From NCBI GenBank assembly GCA_937873155.1, contig CALMVZ010000011.1, forward strand, positions 434,001 through 498,000: a stretch of 64,000 bases of DNA. The letters are read 5' to 3'. Made by a program: the position numbers and the translations under genes. Shown here piece by piece: positions 15,963 to 24,646 of this stretch. Source of the DNA: an uncultured Bacteroidota bacterium (lineage in GTDB: Bacteria; Bacteroidota; Bacteroidia; B-17B0; Aurantibacillaceae). Within the stretch, counting starts at the first letter, position 1, and every line of letters begins with the position of its first letter. A model generated the notes under the pieces. That model made no database searches. It was not told the origin of the DNA and saw nothing but the letters and a program-made list of their open reading frames with translations.

Positions 15963-17268
15963 AATTATTTAACGCTTTTTTATAAGCATCTAAAGTTCTT
16001 ATACGCGCTTGCGCATGATCAACCATTGGTTCAGGATATTTATCTGTACCGAATTCGGGCACCCATTTTTTAATGTATTCAAATTCCGGATCAAATTTTT
16101 GTTGTTGTGAAACAGGATTGAAAATTCTGAAGTAAGGCGCGGCATCACATCCGCTTCCTGCAGCCCATTGCCAGCCACCATTGTTGGCACTCAGATCAAA
16201 ATCATTTAATTTTTCTGCAAAGTACGCTTCGCCCCAACGCCAATCGATCAAAAGATCTTTCACCAGAAAACTGGCCGTGATCATTCTCACACGGTTATGC
16301 ATAAAACCAGTTGCATTCAATTCACGCATACCTGCGTCAACGATCGGAAATCCTGTTTCTCCTTTGCACCATTTTTCAAATTCCTTTTCATTATTGCGCC
16401 ACTCAATGTGATCGTATTCTTTTTTGAACGAACTTTTTTCAATGAATGGAAAATCCCAGAGGATCATCATATAAAACTCACGCCATATTAATTCATTCAA
16501 CCACGTTTCGCTGTATTGCAAAGCGTACAGAGTTGTTTTTCGGATGCTGATGGTTCCGAAACGTAAATGCATACTTATTCTGCTTGTTCCGGCTATGGAA
16601 GGAAAATCACGATTGGCTTTGTAATTCTTTAAAAGGGCCGGCGTAAGTTTTGGCAACGAAAATTTTATATCCGTTCTTTCAAAACCAATTTCTTTCAGAG
16701 AAGGAATTGGAAATGCTTTAGCCTGAATCAAATTCCTGAAATATTTTTTTGTAGGATATTCTTTGGTGTGATCTTCAGTTAATTTTTTTTTCCACTTGCG
16801 GCTGTAGGGCGTAAAAACAGTGTACGGCCTCCCATCATCTTTTGTCACCTCATCTTTTTCAAAAACCACTTGGTCTTTAAAAGTGGTGAACGGAATTTTA
16901 TTTTTTTCAAGAAAAACCTTTATTTCTCCGTCGCGTTGTTTTGCATAAGGTTCATAATCGTGATTAGCGTAAACTGCTTTTATCTCAAATTCCGAAACGA
17001 TTTTTTTGTAAGCATTTAATGGTGTGTCGTGAACTACATACAAAGAAGACCCCATTTTTACCAACTCCTCTTGTAAATTTGTAAGCACCTGATGAATGAA
17101 ATCTACACGGCGGTCACACTTGTTTTCAAGGCGATCCAAAATGGTCATGTCAAAAATAAACACCGGCAGAACAGGCAGCCCCGATCGCAGCGCATGGCTC
17201 AAACCCGCGCTATCATTGAGACGCAGGTCCCGGCGCATCCAAAAAACAACCGCTTCCTGTTTAGGCAT
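15949..17268 (-). CDS. phr: Deoxyribodipyrimidine photolyase
   Basis: From ATG at 17268 the protein has 439 residues; an in-frame TTG at 17292 would add eight. The N-terminal antenna domain starts AVVFWMRRDLRLNDS. The C-terminal FAD-binding domain shows WLNELIWREFYMMIL, the GFPIVDAGMREL segment, MHNRVRMITASFL and NDFDLSANNGGWQW. It repairs cyclobutane pyrimidine dimers using blue light, pointing to a sunlit habitat. The gene is convergent with the glutamate-synthase-like gene and overlaps it by 14 bp at the 3' ends. Confidence 0.95.
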   Translation of the reverse strand: MPKQEAVVFWMRRDLRLNDSAGLSHALRSGLPVLPVFIFDMTILDRLENKCDRRVDFIHQVLTNLQEELVKMGSSLYVVHDTPLNAYKKIVSEFEIKAVYANHDYEPYAKQRDGEIKVFLEKNKIPFTTFKDQVVFEKDEVTKDDGRPYTVFTPYSRKWKKKLTEDHTKEYPTKKYFRNLIQAKAFPIPSLKEIGFERTDIKFSLPKLTPALLKNYKANRDFPSIAGTSRISMHLRFGTISIRKTTLYALQYSETWLNELIWREFYMMILWDFPFIEKSSFKKEYDHIEWRNNEKEFEKWCKGETGFPIVDAGMRELNATGFMHNRVRMITASFLVKDLLIDWRWGEAYFAEKLNDFDLSANNGGWQWAAGSGCDAAPYFRIFNPVSQQQKFDPEFEYIKKWVPEFGTDKYPEPMVDHAQARIRTLDAYKKALNNFKRI

Positions 17269-17380
17269 TTTTAACTTTTTTAACGTGTACAAAAGTCATA
17301 ATTTGGTCTAAATCAAAAACTTAAAAAGTTTAGACTTATTAGATTATACTAACAATCATTTCAGAACTAGCGTAAATACT

Positions 17381-17388
17381 TAATTTTG
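17381..17388 (+). promoter_or_regulatory. Bacteroidota -7 element upstream of lysS
   Basis: TAATTTTG matches the Bacteroidota sigma-A -7 consensus TAnnTTTG. It ends 14 bp before the lysS ATG, which would give a very short 5' leader. I see no clear -33 TTG at the expected spacing. Confidence 0.5.
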
Positions 17389-17402
17389 CAAAAAAGAGTG
17401 CT

Positions 17403-18938
17403 ATGTATCAAGAACTTAGTGAGCAAGAAGTTTTAAGAAGAGAGAAACTGACCGAAATAAGGAGTTTAGGTATCGATCCATATCCTGCAGAAGAATTTCC
17501 TATTAATTGTAACGCTGCAGACATCAAAGAAAATTACGAACGTGACAAATTAAATTATAAAGATATTTCTTTAGCCGGCCGCATCATGAGTGTTCGTGAT
17601 ATGGGTAAAGCTGCTTTTGCCGTTTTGCAGGATTCAACAGGCCGCATTCAAATTTATATTAAACGCGATGAGGTTTGCCCGGGCGATGATAAAACTTTGT
17701 ACGATTCGCTTTGGAAAAAACTTTTGGATATCGGTGATATCATTGGCGTGAATGGCTATGTGTTCACAACAAAAACCGGTGAAACTTCTATTCACGTTTC
17801 ATCATTCAAACTATTAAGCAAAGCATTAAAACCATTGCCAATTGTAAAAACGGATGCGGACGGAAATTCGTTTGATGAAGTAACGGATCCTGAATTCCGT
17901 TACCGTCAGCGTTACGTTGATCTGATCATTAATCCGAAAGTAAAAAAGACATTCGAGCAGAGAACAAAAATTATAAATACGATCCGTCAGTACTTAAATG
18001 ATGGCGGTGCATTGGAAGTTGATACACCGGTTCTGCAAAGTATTCCCGGCGGCGCAACTGCCCGTCCTTTCATCACACATCACAATGCGCTGGATATTCC
18101 TTTGTATTTACGTATCGCAAATGAATTATATTTAAAACGCTTGATCGTTGGCGGATTTGATTGGGTGTATGAGTTCAGCCGTAACTTCCGTAATGAAGGA
18201 ATGGACAGAACACACAATCCTGAATTCACCATTTTGGAATTTTACGTAGCATACCGTGATTATTTCTGGATGATGAACACCACAGAAAAATTATTGGAAA
18301 AGATCGCAATAGATCTTCACGGCACAACTGATGTAACTGTCGGAGATAAAACAATAAGTTTCGCCGCGCCATTTAAACGCATTACGATCTTAGATGCGAT
18401 AAAAGAATTTACCGGAATTGATGCAGGCCCGATGGATGAAGATCAATTACGTGCTGAATGTAAAAAATTGCATTTGGAAATTGATAATACCATGGGGAAA
18501 GCAAAACTGATCGATACAATTTTCGGTGAGAAATGCGAAGGGAATTTCATTCAGCCAACTTTCATTATTGATTATCCGGTGGAGATGAGCCCGCTTACAA
18601 AAAAACACCGCAGCACCCCAGGATTGGTTGAGCGTTTTGAATTAATGATCAACGGAAAGGAAATTGCAAATGCATATTCTGAATTAAATGATCCTGTCGA
18701 TCAGCGCGAACGTTTTGAAGAACAGGTAAAATTAATGGAACGCGGAGATGATGAAGCAATGTTCATTGACGAAGATTTTTTACGCTCATTAGAATACGCA
18801 ATGCCTCCAACTGCCGGAATCGGGATCGGAATTGACAGGTTATGTATGTTGATGACCAATCAACCATCAATACAGGATGTCTTACTATTCCCAACCATGC
18901 GTCCTGAGAAAAAAGAAGTAGCTAACGAAACAGAATGA
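17403..18938 (+). CDS. lysS: Lysyl-tRNA synthetase, class II
   Basis: A 511-residue protein. The N-terminal OB-fold anticodon-binding domain (about residues 50-160, LAGRIMSVRDMGKAAFAVLQ) is followed by the class II core. Motif 2 appears as NFRNEGMDRTHNPEFTILEF, and motif 3 as GIGIGIDRLCMLM near the C terminus. It charges tRNA-Lys. Length and order are normal. A short lipoprotein gene follows after 4 bp and is probably co-transcribed. Confidence 0.97.
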   Translation: MYQELSEQEVLRREKLTEIRSLGIDPYPAEEFPINCNAADIKENYERDKLNYKDISLAGRIMSVRDMGKAAFAVLQDSTGRIQIYIKRDEVCPGDDKTLYDSLWKKLLDIGDIIGVNGYVFTTKTGETSIHVSSFKLLSKALKPLPIVKTDADGNSFDEVTDPEFRYRQRYVDLIINPKVKKTFEQRTKIINTIRQYLNDGGALEVDTPVLQSIPGGATARPFITHHNALDIPLYLRIANELYLKRLIVGGFDWVYEFSRNFRNEGMDRTHNPEFTILEFYVAYRDYFWMMNTTEKLLEKIAIDLHGTTDVTVGDKTISFAAPFKRITILDAIKEFTGIDAGPMDEDQLRAECKKLHLEIDNTMGKAKLIDTIFGEKCEGNFIQPTFIIDYPVEMSPLTKKHRSTPGLVERFELMINGKEIANAYSELNDPVDQRERFEEQVKLMERGDDEAMFIDEDFLRSLEYAMPPTAGIGIGIDRLCMLMTNQPSIQDVLLFPTMRPEKKEVANETE

Positions 18939-18942
18939 TCTC

Positions 18943-19482
18943 TTGAGATTCCTATATAAAATATTCTTTCCTTTAATTGCACTTGCAATTATGGCGGCAT
19001 GCAGTGAACCCGAACAGCCAAAGGCAGAAGTGAAACCACGCGTATTCCCGGAGTATCATGTTGCTTTGGATGCGATCATCAAAACAAAAGCAGGGGTTAT
19101 CCGCGGCATCAATCTGAATAATAACGCCGACAGTATTAAAAAAGCAGAAGGAATAAGCCCTATTGAAACGGAAAAAGATCATTTGTATTTTGAATACGTT
19201 GTGGATAGCTTAACTAATTACTCAATTGATTATTCATTAATAAACGACAGCCTTGAAGAAGTGAGCCTCCAGATAAATTGCAAGGACCCGGAAGTAGGAT
19301 CAAAAATTTATGCTGACCTGAAAGATTATTACGAGAAGAAATTACCAAACCCGATGGAAGACCAGGGGCAAGTAGTTTATAATTGCTTTGAAGGACAAAA
19401 GAAGCCATTCGTTGTTTCTTTAATGGACAACAGCACGCCTGTAAAAGGGATCATCAATCTCCTGATCTATAAAGATAAGTAG
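18943..19482 (+). CDS. Predicted lipoprotein of unknown function
   Basis: A 179-residue protein starting at TTG 18943. That start is chosen because it gives a full lipoprotein signal: positive FLYK, hydrophobic stretch, then lipobox IMAAC with Cys20. Later Met starts would destroy it. The mature part is charged and soluble-looking, with no domain I recognise. It starts 4 bp after lysS and is likely co-transcribed. It ends 1 bp from the stop of the convergent DUF1648 gene. Confidence 0.75.
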   Translation: MRFLYKIFFPLIALAIMAACSEPEQPKAEVKPRVFPEYHVALDAIIKTKAGVIRGINLNNNADSIKKAEGISPIETEKDHLYFEYVVDSLTNYSIDYSLINDSLEEVSLQINCKDPEVGSKIYADLKDYYEKKLPNPMEDQGQVVYNCFEGQKKPFVVSLMDNSTPVKGIINLLIYKDK

Positions 19483-19483
19483 A

Positions 19484-19960
19484 TCACTTAACTACTTTTC
19501 TCCATTTCATCAACCAATAAATTATCACTCCAAAAATCAGCGGAATGAAAAGCGCAAGAAGTTTGATATAGGAGGTATACTTTAATTCTGCAGACTGAAC
19601 CATAAACCAAACAATAACAAAAAGGAACACAGAGAAAAGTAGTTTCATACTTCGCGCCATTTTCGAAGTTAGTTTATATTGAAGATCCATATCAAGCCTT
19701 TCGTCCATTCTGTATCTATAGAATTGCGGGTTAAATTCAAGTATCGTAAAGCCAATATACATTGGCAAAGGTAAAAGCGCCCCGATCCAAAGAAGATGTT
19801 TGCTGCCATAATTATCAGGCTCCCCTGAGAATTTAAAATGACATGGGATAATATCCGGCAGTTGGGGTATAGAAGCCGCAACCAGTATGATCCCTGCTAA
19901 GAAAAATAAAGCTGAGAACACTTCCGAAATTTTATCAGTAGTATCTAATTTAATTCTCAC
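19484..19960 (-). CDS. DUF1648-type integral membrane protein
   Basis: A 158-residue protein with a GTG start at 19960. Four hydrophobic segments are visible. Between the first two lies LPDIIPCHFKFSGEPDNYGS, matching the DUF1648 motif (IPxHxxxxGxxDxxG) found in SdpI-like immunity and signalling proteins. The function is unknown. It lies 8 bp after the stop of the T9SS cargo gene on the same strand and may be read through from it. Confidence 0.75.
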   Translation of the reverse strand: MRIKLDTTDKISEVFSALFFLAGIILVAASIPQLPDIIPCHFKFSGEPDNYGSKHLLWIGALLPLPMYIGFTILEFNPQFYRYRMDERLDMDLQYKLTSKMARSMKLLFSVFLFVIVWFMVQSAELKYTSYIKLLALFIPLIFGVIIYWLMKWRKVVK

Positions 19961-19968
19961 GGCAGCTA

Positions 19969-22680
19969 TTATTTATGGAATACCTGGATGTAGCCTTTGA
20001 GTAACCTTGGCTTTGTTGGTTTTACGCGCATTTCGTTTACGGTACATGTGTAAAAATAAGTTCCTTCGCTGCAAAGCATTTTAGTTTGGATGACAGTTCC
20101 ATTCCAATTAAAATATGGATCAGTAGTATGATATACTAATTGCCCCCAGCGGTTGAAAATATTAAGATCGATGTCTTTGATCTGTTTTACTTTTATCGCT
20201 TTAAAAAAATCATTCACACCGTCACCGTTAATAGTAACCACATTCGGCAATTCGAATTCAGGACAATTATCCACGCAATTCGCTTCGCCGATCGTACTTT
20301 GGTTGAACGATGAATCTACAGCGGTAACAACATAACATCCGGCGATAGAAGAAAGACCGTCTAAAACATAAGTTGTATCCGAAAGAACAGTTACAGAATC
20401 GATCACCGTTAAAGGTTCATCTTCTGTCGGTTTGAAATAGATGAGATATTTGATTACATCATCAGAACAGGTATGATTCGGATTATTCCATTTCAACTCT
20501 ACGAAACCGGTATTACAATTTGAAGCAATGGATAAGGTTGGCGAACAAGGCGGCGTTAAGTCAACCGCTGTTGCACAAACTTCCTGCGAATTATTTAATA
20601 ATGGTTTTAAGATAGCAGGATCACTGTATTGTCCTTTGGTCAATACTTTATAACAATAAGTAAAACGGTTCACTACATTAACAGAATCCACATAATTTAA
20701 AGTTGTGGTGCTGTCGTGTAAATTAAATACGGTTTGAGACGGATCTTTCCTGTAAATAAAATATTTGTAATTGCTCCAGGGCACATAATGCACCCAGCTT
20801 AAATTCATTTTACGGTCAGACGGAACAACAGTTAAGTATGGAGAGCTTGCTGTTTGTGCAGAACCAACAAAAGTATTATTCGAGTAAAAATCAAGCTTGT
20901 AGATCCAAAGATTGTTCGTGGTATTTATGTTCGAATGCGTGAATGTAGTGTCTGTTAATTGATTGAATCCTGCAAAATAAGTTTTAGGGACAGAATACAC
21001 CTGTGTAAAAGTTCCGTTCAAGCCTTGCTTGGCGGACAAACGGAATTCATAAGGCCCGGTGAGGATAGTAGTATCTAAATTTGATGCGCTGACAACCGGT
21101 TTTACCCAACGTACAAAAACCTGTCCGGTAGACGTATTTGTAGTAACAACATCCACATTGATCATGATAGGCACATCACGTTTGAGCTGAACACAAACCT
21201 GGTTGCTTGCATAACTTAAAGAACCGTCAGCGTAAACAGCAACAACAACGTAACTGTAATTAACACCATGCGCTAAACCAATGCCTCCATTTGTATCAGT
21301 AAATGTAGTGTCGTTAATACTTGTAGTTTGTCCGATATAACTGAATCCCGAGGAAGGAGGCACTCCTGTTTCACAAGGACTATGCACCCACGGAACGCAA
21401 TCTGCTTTTCTGTAAACCTTGTAATGCGTTACTTTATTTCCTAAACCAACATTATTACAAGCACTTTTATGCCAGAGTAATTTAACGGAAGTTCCTAAAG
21501 GTGTCGCTGTAAGATTTAAAGGAGGAGGGCCAACAACCGTTATCCTATAAGTTTTAAAATCAACAAGCTTAACAGGGAAACCGTTATCTTCAGCTTTAAT
21601 AGTTACCTGATAAGGGGAGGTGCGCACGTGCGCACAAGCGGTTTGCCAGTTAAAAGTTCCGCTTACAGTTCCGGTTGCCTGTACAGTTCCAAAAGTAGCA
21701 ACAGGAGGAGTAGCAATAAATGGCCCGCCGGTTGCTGTCAAAGTTATAAGTTGGGTACTGTTAGGGTCGGTTGCCTTAAATGTTTTTGTGATCAAAGTTC
21801 CGGCAACAACACAGGTATCCTGCATCTGAACAATCACCGGTGGTTCGTTGGGGCAAGTACTAATGATTATCTGCATATCACGCATTACAAAGCCAACGGA
21901 TTGCCAGACACCATCAACATCTTTACGCCACTCCCTGATATAAAATGCAACATTGTATTCGCCGGGCACCTGAGGGTCACACCACGTTAATGTTCCGCCA
22001 GCGTCAATATAAAATGAGCCGCCAACGCCAGTACTAGGGTAATTATAACCGGGAATCGTAACGCCAATTTGTCCAAGCCCGTTCTCACCTTTACACATTA
22101 CTAATTCATAAGATAAACTGTCACCATCAATGTCAACCGCGCCCGGATTATGTAAAAAACAAGTTCCAACGCACCCTTCATCAATGGGATCCCGTGTTAG
22201 CACAGGAGAATTATTAGGCCCTAGAAAAGCATTGATGCTTAATAACGTTTCAAGATAAAACGGTTGATTCACGGAATTAGGAACATTAATAACACCTGAA
22301 TTCCGGTTACGGTCGAACATGTAAATTTTATAAAGACCCGGACCATCGTAAGTATGCACACATGAGTAAACATTTTTTTTGACATTAATAGGGCTGGTTT
22401 TTATTAAAACTCCCTTAAACGAGGTAGGGCACTCTGCACTTGAAATATCGAGAACCCCGTTTTCACGGATAGCCTGACAGCTGTCACCATCACCAAAATG
22501 GATCGTGAGCTTACAACGGTCAGCAATACTGGAACCATCATCAGTATAAGTAATAAGAGTAATAGAATAAGTATATCCGCCCAGCCATTTATAGGTGATC
22601 TCACCTGCACGGTTGTGTGTGGCTTTCAGGAAAGTTCCTAAAAACAGGAACAGGATACAGATATATAATTTATTGATCAA
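19969..22680 (-). CDS. T9SS cargo protein with fibronectin-like repeats and gliding-type CHU_C C terminus
   Basis: A 903-residue secreted protein from a TTG start at 22680 (signal peptide LYICILFLFLGTFLKA). The N-terminal module begins THNRAGEITYKW and includes TIHFGDGDSCQAIREN. The middle holds PKD/fibronectin-III-like segments (PLNLTATPLGTSVKLLWHK; FVELKWNNPNHTCSDD). The last 90 residues are the gliding motility-associated C-terminal domain, with LPNVVTINGDGVNDFF, then IFNRWGQLVYH and GTYFYTCTVNE. That marks type B export by the type IX secretion system. The start overlaps the end of the upstream paralogue by 11 bp, so the two are translationally coupled. Confidence 0.9.
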   Translation of the reverse strand: MINKLYICILFLFLGTFLKATHNRAGEITYKWLGGYTYSITLITYTDDGSSIADRCKLTIHFGDGDSCQAIRENGVLDISSAECPTSFKGVLIKTSPINVKKNVYSCVHTYDGPGLYKIYMFDRNRNSGVINVPNSVNQPFYLETLLSINAFLGPNNSPVLTRDPIDEGCVGTCFLHNPGAVDIDGDSLSYELVMCKGENGLGQIGVTIPGYNYPSTGVGGSFYIDAGGTLTWCDPQVPGEYNVAFYIREWRKDVDGVWQSVGFVMRDMQIIISTCPNEPPVIVQMQDTCVVAGTLITKTFKATDPNSTQLITLTATGGPFIATPPVATFGTVQATGTVSGTFNWQTACAHVRTSPYQVTIKAEDNGFPVKLVDFKTYRITVVGPPPLNLTATPLGTSVKLLWHKSACNNVGLGNKVTHYKVYRKADCVPWVHSPCETGVPPSSGFSYIGQTTSINDTTFTDTNGGIGLAHGVNYSYVVVAVYADGSLSYASNQVCVQLKRDVPIMINVDVVTTNTSTGQVFVRWVKPVVSASNLDTTILTGPYEFRLSAKQGLNGTFTQVYSVPKTYFAGFNQLTDTTFTHSNINTTNNLWIYKLDFYSNNTFVGSAQTASSPYLTVVPSDRKMNLSWVHYVPWSNYKYFIYRKDPSQTVFNLHDSTTTLNYVDSVNVVNRFTYCYKVLTKGQYSDPAILKPLLNNSQEVCATAVDLTPPCSPTLSIASNCNTGFVELKWNNPNHTCSDDVIKYLIYFKPTEDEPLTVIDSVTVLSDTTYVLDGLSSIAGCYVVTAVDSSFNQSTIGEANCVDNCPEFELPNVVTINGDGVNDFFKAIKVKQIKDIDLNIFNRWGQLVYHTTDPYFNWNGTVIQTKMLCSEGTYFYTCTVNEMRVKPTKPRLLKGYIQVFHK
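22283..22532 (-). repeat. 250-bp identical repeat inside T9SS paralogues, copy A
   Basis: By eye this block is identical, base for base, to 24045-24294 at an offset of 1762 bp, including third codon positions. It encodes the segment from about DRCKLTIHFGDGDSC to VINVP. Flanking sequence is clearly diverged, so this looks like recent gene conversion or a partial duplication. Confidence 0.85.
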
Positions 22681-24448
22681 GTTTTACTATTGGTTTATAC
22701 GAAGTATTATTTTCTTCGTTCTCTATTTTTAAAATATAATAACCGTTCTCAAATTCCTTCAGGTCTAATTCCAGGTCCATACTTCCATTTACAAAGGTAG
22801 TATTAAGTTGTTTGATCTGTTTGCCGTTGAGGTCAAATAATTCAATTGTAAAAACCCCGTTTTTTTGAGTTGCAAGTTTAAGGGAAAACACCCCGCTGCC
22901 TGGATTCGGGAAAACAGTTGCAGAATAATTAAGCTTTGTTTTTTCATCAATGCCAATCGTTAGCTGATTAGATGCAGGCGATGAAGCATAACTTTCTGAA
23001 CAATCTGAATAACGGGCAAATACAACATAACTGCATGTTGAGTTATTTGGCAAAGATATAACCGAATAATCCGTTGTTGTTGTATCATTCTCGGCAAATG
23101 TTGAACCTACAAAAGAATATCCAGAAGAAGCGGGCACACCTCTTTCACAAGCTGCATGTGTCCAGGATGAAGCGCTGTTGATCCTGTAAATGGAATAACC
23201 AACGATCTTATTTCCTGAAGTCGGGTGGCAGGCCGGCTTGTTCCAACTCAATTGCATTGTATTTAATCCTGCAACAACAGATAAGTTTTGCGGAGCGGGT
23301 GCAATAACAGAAATATCGTAAACCAAAAAGTTAGATAATTGAACCTGGCTTGAATTATCAATAACCTTAAAGTAGGCAGTATGATTTGATTTTCGTATAT
23401 CAGAACAAGATGTCGCCCATGAAAAAGTTGCACTTGCGTTTACTGATACAGAAGTAGAGATAGTAGCAACTGATAAAGAAAAAGGAGAGCCTGTTGCAGT
23501 AATAGTTAACATATCAGTTGCGGCATCTGTAGCAGTTATTACGCTACTTAAAACACTTCCTGCCTGTACGCAAGTATTCGTTACAATACTGAATTGAGGA
23601 GGATTATTTGAAGAAGTGTTTACAATTATCTGCATATCCCTTGTAACAAAACCGATTAAAGTTGGAGCGCCGTTACATGATCTTCTCCATTCTTTAATTA
23701 CGAAGGCTATATTATATTCTCCTGCTTGTTGGGGTTGACACCAAAGTACAGTTCCTGTTAAAGAGTCAATGCTGAAAATACCACCTGATCCATAAGCCGG
23801 ATAACTGTAACCGGGAATGGCTACACCAATTTGTCCTAACCCGTTCTCGCCTTTACAAGTAGTTAATTCGAAAGACAAACTATCACCATCAATATCATAA
23901 GCTCCGGCGTTGTGATAGAAACATTTAAAAATTACAGCATCATCAATAGGAGGGATTGTTAATTGACTTGAACTATTTGGCCCGAGAAAAGTACTAATAT
24001 TTAAAAATGATTCGATATAAAAAGGCTGGTTAACAGAATTAGGGACATTAATAACACCTGAATTCCGGTTACGGTCGAACATGTAAATTTTATAAAGACC
24101 CGGACCATCGTAAGTATGCACACATGAGTAAACATTTTTTTTGACATTAATAGGGCTGGTTTTTATTAAAACTCCCTTAAACGAGGTAGGGCACTCTGCA
24201 CTTGAAATATCGAGAACCCCGTTTTCACGGATAGCCTGACAGCTGTCACCATCACCAAAATGGATCGTGAGCTTACAACGGTCAGCAATACTGGCACCAT
24301 CATCAGTATAAGTTGTAAGAGTAATTGAATAAGTATAACCTGAGATCCATTTATAAGTGATCTCACCGGCCCGGTTATGGGTGGCTTTCATAGAAAATGC
24401 AGTTCCGGAAAGAGCAAGTAAAAGGAAATATCGTAAAGATCGTATCAT
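22670..24448 (-). CDS. T9SS cargo protein with Por-tail (type A) sorting domain; paralogue of the next gene
   Basis: A 592-residue secreted protein from ATG 24448; an in-frame TTG lies two codons upstream. The signal peptide (SLRYFLLLALSGTAFS) is followed by the same N-terminal module as its downstream neighbour (THNRAGEITYKW, then the stretch encoded by the 250-bp identical block). A fibronectin-III-like part follows (PQNLSVVAGLNTMQLSWNKP). The last 75 residues, beginning ATVFPNPGSGVFSLKL and including LFDLNGKQI and GYYILKI, are a typical T9SS type A sorting domain. It is probably attached to the cell surface. With 19969-22680 it forms a two-gene operon created by duplication. Confidence 0.9.
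   Translation of the reverse strand: MIRSLRYFLLLALSGTAFSMKATHNRAGEITYKWISGYTYSITLTTYTDDGASIADRCKLTIHFGDGDSCQAIRENGVLDISSAECPTSFKGVLIKTSPINVKKNVYSCVHTYDGPGLYKIYMFDRNRNSGVINVPNSVNQPFYIESFLNISTFLGPNSSSQLTIPPIDDAVIFKCFYHNAGAYDIDGDSLSFELTTCKGENGLGQIGVAIPGYSYPAYGSGGIFSIDSLTGTVLWCQPQQAGEYNIAFVIKEWRRSCNGAPTLIGFVTRDMQIIVNTSSNNPPQFSIVTNTCVQAGSVLSSVITATDAATDMLTITATGSPFSLSVATISTSVSVNASATFSWATSCSDIRKSNHTAYFKVIDNSSQVQLSNFLVYDISVIAPAPQNLSVVAGLNTMQLSWNKPACHPTSGNKIVGYSIYRINSASSWTHAACERGVPASSGYSFVGSTFAENDTTTTDYSVISLPNNSTCSYVVFARYSDCSESYASSPASNQLTIGIDEKTKLNYSATVFPNPGSGVFSLKLATQKNGVFTIELFDLNGKQIKQLNTTFVNGSMDLELDLKEFENGYYILKIENEENNTSYKPIVKLDQ
24045..24294 (-). repeat. 250-bp identical repeat inside T9SS paralogues, copy B
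   Basis: This is the partner of 22283-22532, in direct orientation. Identity breaks at 24044 (G versus A in copy A) and 24295 (C versus A). The two copies flank about 1.5 kb, so recombination between them could delete or fuse the two genes in frame. Confidence 0.85.
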
Positions 24449-24646
24449 TAACAAAAAACTCTCAAAAAAGCAGATATAAAGCTACAATTTCCATGCCACA
24501 AAAGCAATCCGCTTTATATGTAAATAACGGGCTTTGGTGCCCATTTAGTGCTTTTAACATGCGTTATTTTAAATAATTTGTCTAAATGCTGTTAGCGACC
24601 TCTTTTTTTGTTATACTTTTACCCCGTTTTTAATCTTAATCCCTAA

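Noticed and set aside
24455-24646. Possible c-di-AMP or potassium riboswitch ahead of kup
   Set aside because: I found no recognisable conserved core or strong alternative stems; treated as a plain AT-rich promoter region.
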